Positions 9,076-19,012 of a stretch of DNA of 64,000 nucleotides are shown here, piece after piece. The notes under the pieces are model-generated. The model searched no databases. It was not told where the DNA came from and was given only the letters and a program-made list of their open reading frames with translations. The DNA lies in contig NZ_CP021378.1 of the NCBI RefSeq assembly GCF_002215495.1, positions 2,418,764-2,482,763 on the forward strand. The letters are read 5' to 3'. A program made the translations under genes and the position numbers. The stretch is from Porphyrobacter sp. CACIAM 03H1. GTDB lineage: Bacteria; Pseudomonadota; Alphaproteobacteria; Sphingomonadales; Sphingomonadaceae. Numbering within the stretch: position 1 is the first letter of the stretch; each line of letters opens with the position of its first letter.

Positions 9076-9164
9076 GCTTCAGACCTGCCATGCTCAATCT
9101 ACTCGCGTGCATTATACATCAGTTACTTCGAGACAGAAAATTGATATCGCTTCGAAAGTATGTC

Positions 9165-9257
9165 TATCAAAAATTGCCGGAAGACTGATCTTCTTCTCCT
9201 CTTGTTTTGCGCAATCGCATGAAAGTGCAGCCCTTGGACAAACTCAAGGCAAACGGA
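9165..9257. repeat. degenerate copy of the bipartite REP-like element
   Basis: Segments TTGCCGGAAG, GACTG.TCTTC, GAAAGTGCAG and CTTGGACAAACTCAAGG line up in order with the better-preserved element at 9794-9913. Many substitutions show that this copy is old. It abuts the lepA remnant, just as the other copy lies beside intact lepA. Confidence 0.6.
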
Positions 9258-9265
9258 GGGTGGGG

Positions 9266-9431
9266 TTACTCCTCACCCACCCTCAGCGCAGCGATAACCG
9301 CCTCGTGCGGAATGGAAACATTCCCATACTCACGCATCCGCGCCTTCCCCCTCTTCTGCTTCTCCAGCAGCTTCCTCGTCCGGGAGATATACCCGCCATA
9401 GCACTTCGCGGGCACGGCCTTGCGCCGGGCT
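9266..9431 (-). pseudogene. lepA 3'-end remnant (second copy)
   Basis: Read on the minus strand, this stretch encodes [20 protein letters not shown], then [17 protein letters not shown] and AALRVGEE with a TAA stop. It matches the last 50 or so residues of the intact lepA product at 10051, with about ten substitutions. Similarity stops abruptly near 9431, where intact lepA continues. There is no start codon or upstream domain, so it cannot make a protein. It lies in the same orientation as lepA, about 620 bases beyond its end. Confidence 0.88.
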
Positions 9432-9512
9432 TAATTCCCATCAACCACGCCCCGCCACGCCCGCTCAACCTTTCGCACTCACCTTCGCGCAAGCATCTGA
9501 AGGGGAAGCGCA

Positions 9513-9680
9513 ATGTGGGCACGGTTGATCGGGGACGAGGCGGGTGCGACCGCGATCGAGTATGGGCTGATCGCCGCGCTCATCGCGCTGGCGGCGGTGA
9601 TTGCGTTCCAGCAGCTCGGGCTGACGCTCGAGGGGGTGTTCAACACGATCAACGCGGCGATGTCGGGCGGGTCGGCGTGA
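9513..9680 (+). CDS. Flp/Fap-type type IVb pilin
   Basis: A 55-residue prepilin. A short charged leader MWARLIGDEAG ends in Gly11, followed by ATAIEYGLIAALIALAAVI, with Glu and Tyr at mature positions 5 and 6 as in Flp pilins. A TadV/CpaA-type prepilin peptidase would cut after Gly11. The remaining tail is short and Gly/Ser-rich. The ribosome site AAGGGGAAG lies just upstream of the ATG. Flp pilins normally sit at the head of a tad/cpa export cluster; here no other pilus gene is present, so this is an orphan that would depend on machinery elsewhere. It is trapped between the two lepA ends. Confidence 0.9.
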   Translation: MWARLIGDEAGATAIEYGLIAALIALAAVIAFQQLGLTLEGVFNTINAAMSGGSA

Positions 9681-9753
9681 GGCGGGATCTTCGCGGCTTC
9701 GCATGACACGTTCGGAACGCGGCGCCCGCCCCTCCGCCACCTTCGGCGGTCCC

Positions 9754-9776
9754 CCTCCCCTGAAGGGGAGGATTGC
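9754..9776. repeat. hairpin, inverted partner of 6921-6933
   Basis: CCTCCCC-TGAA-GGGGAGG forms a perfect 7-bp stem and is followed by ATTGC. The segment AGGGGAGGATTGC is the exact reverse complement of 6921-6933. It could also end pilin transcription, although there is no T-run. Confidence 0.55.
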
Positions 9777-9793
9777 GGGTTAGGCAGTCAGAC

Positions 9794-9913
9794 CCGTTCG
9801 TCCTGAACTTGCCGGAAGCGAAGCTGACCCGAAGGGTCAACGACTGTTCTTCCCTTCTGCTGCTGTGCGCGGCTCAAGAAAGTGCAGTGCTTCGACAAGC
9901 TCAGCACGAACGG
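9794..9913. repeat. bipartite REP-like element
   Basis: The element begins with a degenerate CCGTTCG...CTTG arm and ends with a clean CTTCGACAAGCTCAG-CACGAACGG arm; the two are inverted copies of each other around about 70 bases. The same architecture is seen at 56510-56602 and 59693-59783. Confidence 0.75.
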
Positions 9914-9928
9914 GAATCAGGAAGGTTA

Positions 9929-10030
9929 GCCGCGGCAAAGCCGCGGCCTGCGTCGAACGGGTTGGCCTGCGGCGACCCGCCGGCCGGAATGCGGCCTCTG
10001 GCTTCTAGCTTGCCGTTCGCTGCGCGAACG
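9929..10030. repeat. palindromic hairpins downstream of lepA
   Basis: GCCGCGGC-AAA-GCCGCGGC (9929-9947) and CGTTCGC-TGC-GCGAACG (10014-10030) are perfect stems. Neither is followed by a T-run on the lepA strand, so I list them as repeats; the second, 21 bases past the lepA stop, might still act in termination or mRNA protection. The remainder of 9681-10050 holds no gene. Confidence 0.5.
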
Positions 10031-10050
10031 TCTGCGCTAGGCGCTGGGCC

Positions 10051-11868
<1,818 letters not shown>

Positions 11869-11935
11869 CGCCGCGCGATGTAGCGCCGGGTCACCGCATT
11901 GTCATTCGCCAAAATCGCAACACCCCCGGTGCCTC

Positions 11936-14110
11936 TCAGCCCCCTTCGCGAGCCGGTGCCGCGTAGCCGAACTTGGGCACCGCTCCGCCCTGGTCCATGC
12001 CGAGGAACTTGCCCGCCCCCAGAGGAGCAAGCGGCGCTCCCGCGGCGGCCAGAGCATAGGGCGAGACGCGGTTGCGGGTGCACAGCCCGCCAGAACCGTC
12101 CTCGACCAGCGACTGCTCGAACTCGAGGCCCTGCACATCGCCGTTGGAGCGGGTCACCGTCGCGACCGCGAGCTGCCCGCCGCCCAGATCGACCACGAAC
12201 TGCGTGCCCTTGGGCACATCGGCCAGCCCCTGGATCAACGCCCCTGTCTTGGAGAGGTTGCGCAGCGTGACCTCGTAGGCGTAGTCGTCGTGGATCACCT
12301 GGATCTTGCGGAATACCGTGCGCCGGCGGGCACGGCGCGTGCGCTCGGCGCCGGGGTCGATCTTCCATGCACCGCCGGCCATTTCCTGATCGAGCGTACC
12401 TTCGTCCAACGGCTCGCTGAAAATCGGGCCTTCGAGATAGCGCACCCCGCAATCGGTGAGCGCGGCAAGCAGGCCCGCGCTCTCTATGCCGCCCGCCATC
12501 GTGTCCATTTGCAGAGCGCCTGCCAGCGCGACGATCGCGCGCACCAGCCCCAGTTCGCGGCCATCGTGGCGCTCGGCCTCGGCGACCAGCTTCTGGTCGA
12601 TCTTGATCGCGTCGAACGGCGCGCGGCGCAGATAGGCGAGCGAGGAATAGCCGCTGCCGAACTCGTCGAGCGTCAGGCGCACCCCGAGCTTGAACAGCGC
12701 CGCCAGCGTGCGGTCAACGACGCTCGTATCGCCGAAGAACACCGCCTCGCTGATCTCGAGCTCGAGACGCGCGGGCGCAACGCCGGCGGCCTCTATGGCG
12801 GCCGCCACGATCTCGACGAAGTCGTCGGCGAGGAACAGCACGACCGGCACGTTGACCGCGATCCGGACACTCTCCGGCCATAGCGCAGCTCGCGCGCAGG
12901 CGGCGGCGATCGCCCAGCGGCCGACATCGCCGAGCAGCGCCGAGCCCTCGACGATCTGGGCAAACTCCTCCTCGTCGATCACGCCGCGGTCGGCATGGTT
13001 CCAGCACACATGCGCCTCGAGCGAGGCGACCGCGCCACCCGTCGCCTCCACGATCGGTTCGAAGCGCAGGAACAGCTGCTGCTCGCGCAGCGCGGTCCCG
13101 AGGTCCTGTTCGAGCCGGCGGCGGAAGATCGTCTCGTTCTCGAGATCGCCCGAGAAGAAGCGGTACTGCGCCCGCCCGCCGTTCTTGGCGGCATAGAGCG
13201 CGAGGTCGGCCGCTCGCACGATCTGATCGCGGGTGACGCCGTCATGCGGGGCGATGGCAATCCCGACCGAAGCGCCGATCACGCAGCGCCCGTCCTCGAG
13301 ACTGTAGGGTTGGCGCAGCATGGTGATGATCTTCGTCGCCAGCTCGCCCAGCACCCCGCGGTCGTCGATGTCGGGGAGCATCACCTGGAACTCGTCACCG
13401 CCCAGCCGTCCGATCTCGCATTCGCGGTCGATCGCGCGCGTGAGGCGGCTTGCCACCTGCTTGAGCAGGGCATCGCCCGCCGCATGGCCGAGCGTGTCGT
13501 TGACGTGCTTGAAGCGGTCGAGATCGATCATCATCACCGCGCAGTTGCGCCGCGCCGCCTTGAAGGCGGTCAGGGTCGCCTCGATCTGGTGCGCCATGCG
13601 GTGCCGGTTGGAGAGGCCCGTGAGCGAATCATAGCGCGCCAGCCGCGCGGTCTCCTCCTCGCGGTGGTACTCCTCGGTGATGTCGGCGCCGGTCCCGCGG
13701 AAGCCGAGGAACTCGCCGGTCGTGCCGGTCACCGGCTGGCCGGACAGGCGCAGCACCGCGCCCTCGGGCCGACGCGCCGCCCGCACCGCCATGCCCGCAA
13801 AGGCCTTGTGCGCACCCAGCATCAACGCAAGCGACTTGCCGCGTTCCTCTCGGTCTGCGGCGGCGAAGATGGTGGTGAGCGGTTGACCGATCAGCTCCTC
13901 GAGCGGCAAGTCGAGCCGCGTCGCGATTGCGCCGGAAAGGTAGGTCAGCTGCCCGCTCGCATTGCTCGCCCAGAACCAGCCGAGGCCCGACTGCTCGAGA
14001 TCGTCGAGCATGGCGAGCCGCTCCCCGTCGGACAGTGACGAGACGGCAATCGGCGAACCCCCGCGCACGGCGGCGGGGCTGCGGGAAGACAAGAGACCCT
14101 TAAGGGACAT
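11936..14110 (-). CDS. PAS-GGDEF-degenerate EAL-PilZ protein
   Basis: A 724-residue cytoplasmic protein. A PAS domain spans about 30-150, GGDEF about 155-330 with an intact LGGDEF (236-241), an EAL-like domain about 340-575 and a PilZ-like domain about 590-690. The GGDEF domain should be able to make c-di-GMP, with no RxxD inhibitory site in the usual place. The EAL domain looks dead as a phosphodiesterase: EAL is EAH (365-367), DDFGTG is DEFGSG, AEGVE is AGGIE and the QGY Gln is Glu. The PilZ part keeps NLSKTG. Its closest relative in the window is the upstream gene, whose EAL motifs are intact. It may therefore be a cyclase whose EAL and PilZ parts serve as sensors. Confidence 0.9.
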   Translation of the reverse strand: MSLKGLLSSRSPAAVRGGSPIAVSSLSDGERLAMLDDLEQSGLGWFWASNASGQLTYLSGAIATRLDLPLEELIGQPLTTIFAAADREERGKSLALMLGAHKAFAGMAVRAARRPEGAVLRLSGQPVTGTTGEFLGFRGTGADITEEYHREEETARLARYDSLTGLSNRHRMAHQIEATLTAFKAARRNCAVMMIDLDRFKHVNDTLGHAAGDALLKQVASRLTRAIDRECEIGRLGGDEFQVMLPDIDDRGVLGELATKIITMLRQPYSLEDGRCVIGASVGIAIAPHDGVTRDQIVRAADLALYAAKNGGRAQYRFFSGDLENETIFRRRLEQDLGTALREQQLFLRFEPIVEATGGAVASLEAHVCWNHADRGVIDEEEFAQIVEGSALLGDVGRWAIAAACARAALWPESVRIAVNVPVVLFLADDFVEIVAAAIEAAGVAPARLELEISEAVFFGDTSVVDRTLAALFKLGVRLTLDEFGSGYSSLAYLRRAPFDAIKIDQKLVAEAERHDGRELGLVRAIVALAGALQMDTMAGGIESAGLLAALTDCGVRYLEGPIFSEPLDEGTLDQEMAGGAWKIDPGAERTRRARRRTVFRKIQVIHDDYAYEVTLRNLSKTGALIQGLADVPKGTQFVVDLGGGQLAVATVTRSNGDVQGLEFEQSLVEDGSGGLCTRNRVSPYALAAAGAPLAPLGAGKFLGMDQGGAVPKFGYAAPAREGG

Positions 14111-14240
14111 CTCGCGGTCGAACCTCCAAACCTCGGGCGGCAGGCGCTGACACGCCGCCGCACCGTGTTTGCCAAGGCCTAAACCCCGATGGTTATTATT
14201 CCGCTAAAGCGGCTCGCTAACGCGGCGCTAACCGCAGGGG

Positions 14241-16976
14241 TTACCAGCCGCCGGTGCCGGTGGCCTGGGTGGCCGGCCCCTTGAGCACGGCGAAGCTGCC
14301 GTCGGCGCGGCGCTTCAGCGGAGCATGGAATTCGATCCCCACGCGGTTCTCACGCGACCAGCGCACCTGCGCCGTGACCGACTTTTCGGCCGAGAACTCG
14401 ACCCGCACCGTGCTGCCTGCGGGCATGTTCCACAGACCCTCGATCATAGCCCCGCTTTCCGAGATGTTGCGCAGCGTCGCGTTGAGGCGGTTGCCGTTGT
14501 GGACCACCACCACCCGGCGCAGCAGGTTCTGGCGCGGCGCACGGGCCGATTGCGGACCATCGGCCTCGGCGATGAGATCGCCCGAGACCAGCGCGGTCGC
14601 ATCGGAGGCGTTCATCGGCTTGAAGTAGATGTAGCCCTGGATGTGGCTGCACCCGAGCAGGCGGACGAGCTCGAGCTCGTCGAGCGTCTCCACGCCTTCC
14701 GCCGTGGTATCCATGTGCAGCGCCTCGGCCAGTGAGGTGATCGAGGCGATGATCGCGCCGTTGCGGCTGCCCTCTTCGGTCGCGCCCTGCACGAAGCTGC
14801 GGTCGATCTTGATCTTGTCGAACGGCGCCTTCTTCAGATAGCCGAGCGAGGAATAGCCGGTGCCGAAGTCATCGAGCGCAAGCCGCACGCCGACGCGCTT
14901 CAGGGCCTTGAACATCGCGTCCGTGCCCTGGCTGTCGTTGAGGAACACGCTTTCGGTGATTTCCAGCTCGAGCCGGGAAGGCGCGACGCCGCTGTGCGCC
15001 AGCGCATTGGCGACGATGGTCGGCAGGTCAGGGTTGGCGAACTGGAGCGCCGAGACGTTGACCGCGCAGCGGATCGCGCGCGGCCAGCGGGCAAGGTCGG
15101 CGCAGGCCGTGCGCAGCGCCCATTGACCGATGCGGTCAATGAGCCCTGCATCCTCGGCAATCGGCACGAACTTGGCCGGGCTGATCCAGCCGCGCTTGGG
15201 GTGGTTCCAGCGCATCAGCGCCTCGAAGCCGACGATCTTCTCGTTCGCGGCATAGACGACAGGCTGGTAGTAGAGCTCGAGCTCGCCCTTGGCGATCGCC
15301 TCGCGCAGGTCCTGTTCGAGCTCGGCGCGTTCTTCGGCGGCGGCGTGGAGGTCCTCGGCGTAGAAGCGGAACACCCCGCGCCCGGCATCCTTGGCGGCGT
15401 AAAGCGCGAGGTCGACGTTGCGGATCAGCTCGTCGCTGTTGGCACCATGCTCAGGCGCAAGCGCGATGCCGACCGATGCGCCGATCACCACGCTCTGGCC
15501 CTGGATCGAATAGGGCTGCGAAAGCGAGGCGATGATTTCCTGCGCCATGTTGCCCAGCGCGTTGCGGCTCTGATGGCCGGGAACGATCACCTGGAACTCG
15601 TCGCCGCCCAGACGTCCGCAGCGCCCCGCCCCGCCGATGGCCCGCTCTAGGCGCTGGGCGACCTGCTTGAGCAGGGCATCGCCCGCCGGGTGGCCGAGGG
15701 TATCGTTGACGTGCTTGAAGCGGTCGAGATCGAGCATCAGCACTGCGCAGGCGCGTTCGCGTCCGCTCGGGGCCGCGAGGATCTGTTCGAGCGCCTGGCT
15801 CATCTGCACGCGGTTGGCGAGGCCGGTGAGCGAATCGTAATGCGCGAGGCGCGAGACCTGCTGCTCGGAACGGCGCTTCTCGGTCAGGTCGGTGCCGTGG
15901 CCGCGGAAGCCGCAGAAGTTCTTGTAGCTGTCGTAGACCGGTCGGCCCGCGAGCGCCCACCAGCGTTCATCGCCCGTCGTCGCGGCGCGCACCTCGACAT
16001 CGTGGAAGGCCGAACGGGCGGACAGATGGAAGGCCAGCGTGCGCTCGGCATCGGCGGCGCCCTGGGAGGGGTCGACGATCTCGCTCAGCGGGCAGCCGAC
16101 CACTTCGTCGGCCGTCTTGCCCAGCACCAGCGCGGCCTTGGGCGAGATGTAGGTGATGAGCCCGCGGCGGTCGGTTTCCCAGAACCAGCCCTGCCCGGTC
16201 TCCTCGAAGCTGCGCAGGATGTCCTCGGCGCGGGCGGCAACGCGCTCGCGGGCCTCGCGAGCGAGGCGGCGGCGCTGTGCGGCTTTCCATTCGAGCCGTG
16301 CGATCAGCGCGAGAGTCAGCGCGGCGGCGAAAACGGCAGCGAGGGTGACTGCCTCGGGCACGAGCAGCGCAAAGCCCGCCCAACTCGCGATCTTGGCGCA
16401 GAACAGCGAGATGATACGCATGTCGAACAGGGCGGCGGCGGCGGCGTTGATGCATACCAGCGTGCCGATCGCCCATTGCCAGGGCAGCCCCTCGCTCACC
16501 CACATCGCGAGCGCGATCCCCGCGCATGCCATCGGCAGCACGATCCCCACCCCCACGATGCCGAGGCGCAGCGCGCTGGCCTTCTCGGCCTGCCGCTCGG
16601 TCGCGGCAAAGAGCGAGCCGCAGGCGAACAGCGCCGCCGAGGCGAGCGCGAAGCTGAGCGTGATGGTGGAGGGAAGACCCTGGTGCACCACCAGCGCCAT
16701 CCCGAAGGCGGCAAGCAGGAACATGGTCATGCCGCCCGCCTCGCGCGGAAGGAAGAAGTTCTGCTCGCTTGCGGGTTCGTCGATCGCCTGCTGGAGGCCG
16801 CCTGCGCGTTCCGCTTTCAGGCGCTCCGGACCGCGACGCTCCCCGCGGCCGCGCTGGTCCGAGCTTGCAGCCTCGCCCGCGGCCTGCCGCGCGGTGGCGA
16901 CAGACCGCAGATCGCGTCCCGAACCGAGCGGGCGCGGATTGTGCGTTGCGAATTTGCGGATTGGTTCCCCGGCCAT
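14241..16976 (-). CDS. membrane PAS-GGDEF-EAL-PilZ c-di-GMP enzyme
   Basis: A 911-residue protein from the ATG at 16976 (a GTG lies one codon earlier). A hydrophilic head of about 80 residues precedes five or six membrane segments (about 84-228), then PAS (255-375), GGDEF with LGGDEF, EAL and a C-terminal PilZ domain. All EAL catalytic motifs are present: EALMRW, the ExxE in EITES, DDFGTGYSS, KIKID, TAEGVE and IQGY. It can in principle both make and degrade c-di-GMP. No RxxD I-site is seen before GGDEF. It lies directly upstream of a shorter soluble paralogue, a tandem duplication with divergence. The divergent gene on its other side is the PHA synthase. Confidence 0.92.
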   Translation of the reverse strand: MAGEPIRKFATHNPRPLGSGRDLRSVATARQAAGEAASSDQRGRGERRGPERLKAERAGGLQQAIDEPASEQNFFLPREAGGMTMFLLAAFGMALVVHQGLPSTITLSFALASAALFACGSLFAATERQAEKASALRLGIVGVGIVLPMACAGIALAMWVSEGLPWQWAIGTLVCINAAAAALFDMRIISLFCAKIASWAGFALLVPEAVTLAAVFAAALTLALIARLEWKAAQRRRLAREARERVAARAEDILRSFEETGQGWFWETDRRGLITYISPKAALVLGKTADEVVGCPLSEIVDPSQGAADAERTLAFHLSARSAFHDVEVRAATTGDERWWALAGRPVYDSYKNFCGFRGHGTDLTEKRRSEQQVSRLAHYDSLTGLANRVQMSQALEQILAAPSGRERACAVLMLDLDRFKHVNDTLGHPAGDALLKQVAQRLERAIGGAGRCGRLGGDEFQVIVPGHQSRNALGNMAQEIIASLSQPYSIQGQSVVIGASVGIALAPEHGANSDELIRNVDLALYAAKDAGRGVFRFYAEDLHAAAEERAELEQDLREAIAKGELELYYQPVVYAANEKIVGFEALMRWNHPKRGWISPAKFVPIAEDAGLIDRIGQWALRTACADLARWPRAIRCAVNVSALQFANPDLPTIVANALAHSGVAPSRLELEITESVFLNDSQGTDAMFKALKRVGVRLALDDFGTGYSSLGYLKKAPFDKIKIDRSFVQGATEEGSRNGAIIASITSLAEALHMDTTAEGVETLDELELVRLLGCSHIQGYIYFKPMNASDATALVSGDLIAEADGPQSARAPRQNLLRRVVVVHNGNRLNATLRNISESGAMIEGLWNMPAGSTVRVEFSAEKSVTAQVRWSRENRVGIEFHAPLKRRADGSFAVLKGPATQATGTGGW

Positions 16977-17182
16977 CACCCTTCCATGCCATGGGTTCGC
17001 CTAGAAAATCGTTAATGGCGATCGGTGATTCCGGCCGCTTTCGCACCTTTCCCGGGACCGCGATCCGCGCCCTCGCCCGCTTGCAACTTGGGTCGCCGCG
17101 ATGCATTCTGAGCTCCGAGACCGCGTTAACCCGGTGCCGCTCAGGACGGGTGAAACGCAAGGTCGTGAGAAAAGGGGATCCC

Positions 17183-18880
17183 ATGGCAAGCAGCAAAGTG
17201 AAGCTCGAGAACGAGGCAGCCCAGTCCACCAATGCGCTGGGGCCGCTGATCGGCGTGGCGCGGGAGGATTTCGTCAGCGCCGTCGCCCTGCTCCTGCGCG
17301 AGACCGCCTCCGATCCTTCGCGCTTCATCCGCCATTCCACCGCGATGGCGCAGGACATGGTCAAGATCATGACCGGCAAGAGCGACCTTGCCCCGGACCC
17401 CAAGGACAAGCGGTTCATGGATCCGGCCTGGCAGTACAACCCCTTCTTCCGCGCCGGCGCGCAATATTACCTCGCCGTGCAGAAGGGGATGAAGAACTGG
17501 CTCGAGGACCTCGAGCTCGACGAGCTCGAGCGCAACCGCGCGAACTTCATCGCCAACATCATCCTCGACGGCCTCGCCCCCACCAACACGCTGGTCGGCA
17601 ACCCCACGGCGCAGAAGCAGATCATCAATTCGGGCGGCCTCAGCCTCATCAAGGGCCTGCAGAACGCCTATAACGACATCGTCCACAACAAGGGGATGGT
17701 GAGCCAGGTCGACAAGCGCCCGTTCAAGCTGGGCGAGAACGTCGCGACCTCGAAGGGCGCGGTGGTCTATCGCGACGAGATGATGGAGCTGATCCAGTAT
17801 GCCCCCTCGACCGAGGAGGTTTACGAGGTCCCGCAGCTGACCATTCCGCCGCAGATCAACAAGATGTATATCAACGACTTGAGCCCCGACAAATCGGTGG
17901 TCAAGTGGCAGGTCGACAACGGCATCCAGACCTTCGTGATCTCGTGGCGCAACCCCAGCAAGGATCAGGGCCACTGGGGCATGGACGAATATATCGCCGC
18001 CTGCGAGAAGGCGCTTGAGGTGGTGTCCTCGATCACCGGCTCGAAGAAGGTCAACGTCTCGGCCGGGTGCTCGGGCGGGCAGACCGCCTCGGTGCTCGCC
18101 TCGAAGCTCGCCGCGACGGGCAATCCGATCCTCGGAACGCTGACGCTGATGGTCTGCGTGCTCCACCCCAAGCCCACCGACATCGAGGCCGGCTCGCTCG
18201 TCTCCGAGAACGGGATGCAGCTCGCCCGCCAGCGCGCGATGAAGCAGGGCGTGATCAAGGCCGACGACCTCGCGCGCGGCTTTGCCTGGCTGCGCCCGAA
18301 CGACCTCATCTGGAACTACGTCATCAACAACTACCTGCTGGGTCAGGATCCGCCGGCCTTCGACGTGCTGTTCTGGAACGCGGACGCGACCAACCTGTCT
18401 TCCAGCCTGATGGGCGACTTCCTCACGCTGTTCGAAACCCTCGCCTTCACCAAGAAGGGCGAAGTCGAGATGGCCGGGCACAAGATCGATCTTTCCAAGG
18501 TCACCGCTGACCTGTTCATCCTCGGCGGGGTGACCGACCACATCACCCCGTGGAAGGCGACCTACCGTTCGACCCAGCTGTTCGGATCGAAGGACGTGAC
18601 CTACGTGCTCTCGCAAAGCGGCCACATGCAGGCGATCCTCAACCCGCCGACCAACCCCAAGGCGAAGTATTTCGTCCAGAAGAAGGCCGGCAAGCTCCCC
18701 GCCACCGCCGACGAGTGGCTGGCCGGGGTCGAGGAGGTCAAGGGCAGCTGGTGGCCGTTGTGGATGGAATGGGTGCAGAAGCGTTCGGGCAAGAAGAAAC
18801 CCGCCCCCGCCGCTCTCGGCAACGACACGTTCCAGCCCGGCGACCCGGCCCCGGGACTCTACGTCGTCGAAGAAGTCTGA
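17183..18880 (+). CDS. phaC: poly(3-hydroxyalkanoate) synthase, class II-like
   Basis: A 565-residue polymerase joining hydroxyacyl-CoA units into PHA granules. The lipase-like box AGCSGGQ places the nucleophile at Cys296; Asp452 in GGVTDHITPW and His481 in SGHMQAILNPP complete the triad. Length near 560 and the NNYLLGQDPPAFDVLFWNAD stretch resemble the pseudomonad class II enzymes rather than class I or III. I place the start at the ATG at 17183, 4 bases after AAGGGG; the frame stays open upstream but runs over the divergent GGDEF gene. The next gene encodes a PhaZ-type depolymerase, which matches the phaC-phaZ arrangement of Pseudomonas. Confidence 0.93.
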   Translation: MASSKVKLENEAAQSTNALGPLIGVAREDFVSAVALLLRETASDPSRFIRHSTAMAQDMVKIMTGKSDLAPDPKDKRFMDPAWQYNPFFRAGAQYYLAVQKGMKNWLEDLELDELERNRANFIANIILDGLAPTNTLVGNPTAQKQIINSGGLSLIKGLQNAYNDIVHNKGMVSQVDKRPFKLGENVATSKGAVVYRDEMMELIQYAPSTEEVYEVPQLTIPPQINKMYINDLSPDKSVVKWQVDNGIQTFVISWRNPSKDQGHWGMDEYIAACEKALEVVSSITGSKKVNVSAGCSGGQTASVLASKLAATGNPILGTLTLMVCVLHPKPTDIEAGSLVSENGMQLARQRAMKQGVIKADDLARGFAWLRPNDLIWNYVINNYLLGQDPPAFDVLFWNADATNLSSSLMGDFLTLFETLAFTKKGEVEMAGHKIDLSKVTADLFILGGVTDHITPWKATYRSTQLFGSKDVTYVLSQSGHMQAILNPPTNPKAKYFVQKKAGKLPATADEWLAGVEEVKGSWWPLWMEWVQKRSGKKKPAPAALGNDTFQPGDPAPGLYVVEEV

Positions 18881-18900
18881 TAGAGGAGCCTCGCGCCGGG

Positions 18901-18970
18901 GCCGTTCCCACAGCGGAACGGCGGCGCACCATTTGTGGGCGCGCGCGCTATGGGATCGGTGTGCGCGCCC
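18901..18970 (+). promoter_or_regulatory. two hairpins between phaC and phaZ
   Basis: GCCGTTCC-N6-GGAACGGC (18901-18922) and GGGCGCGC-N18-GCGCGCCC (18937-18970) are perfect 8-bp stems in the 132-base gap. No strong T-run follows either. They could attenuate readthrough or set the relative mRNA stability of the two genes. Confidence 0.4.
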
Positions 18971-19012
18971 AACCCGTCCCCTCTCCCGGGGGCGCAGAAA
19001 GGACGTGAATAC

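Noticed and set aside
9794..9913. CRISPR-like repeats
   Set aside because: The related repeats are inverted, few, scattered over 50 kb and not separated by uniform spacers.
16769..18880. 703-codon version of PHA synthase
   Set aside because: The first 138 codons overlap the divergent GGDEF gene in antisense and read as Arg/Pro shadow; the ATG at 17183 has a ribosome site.
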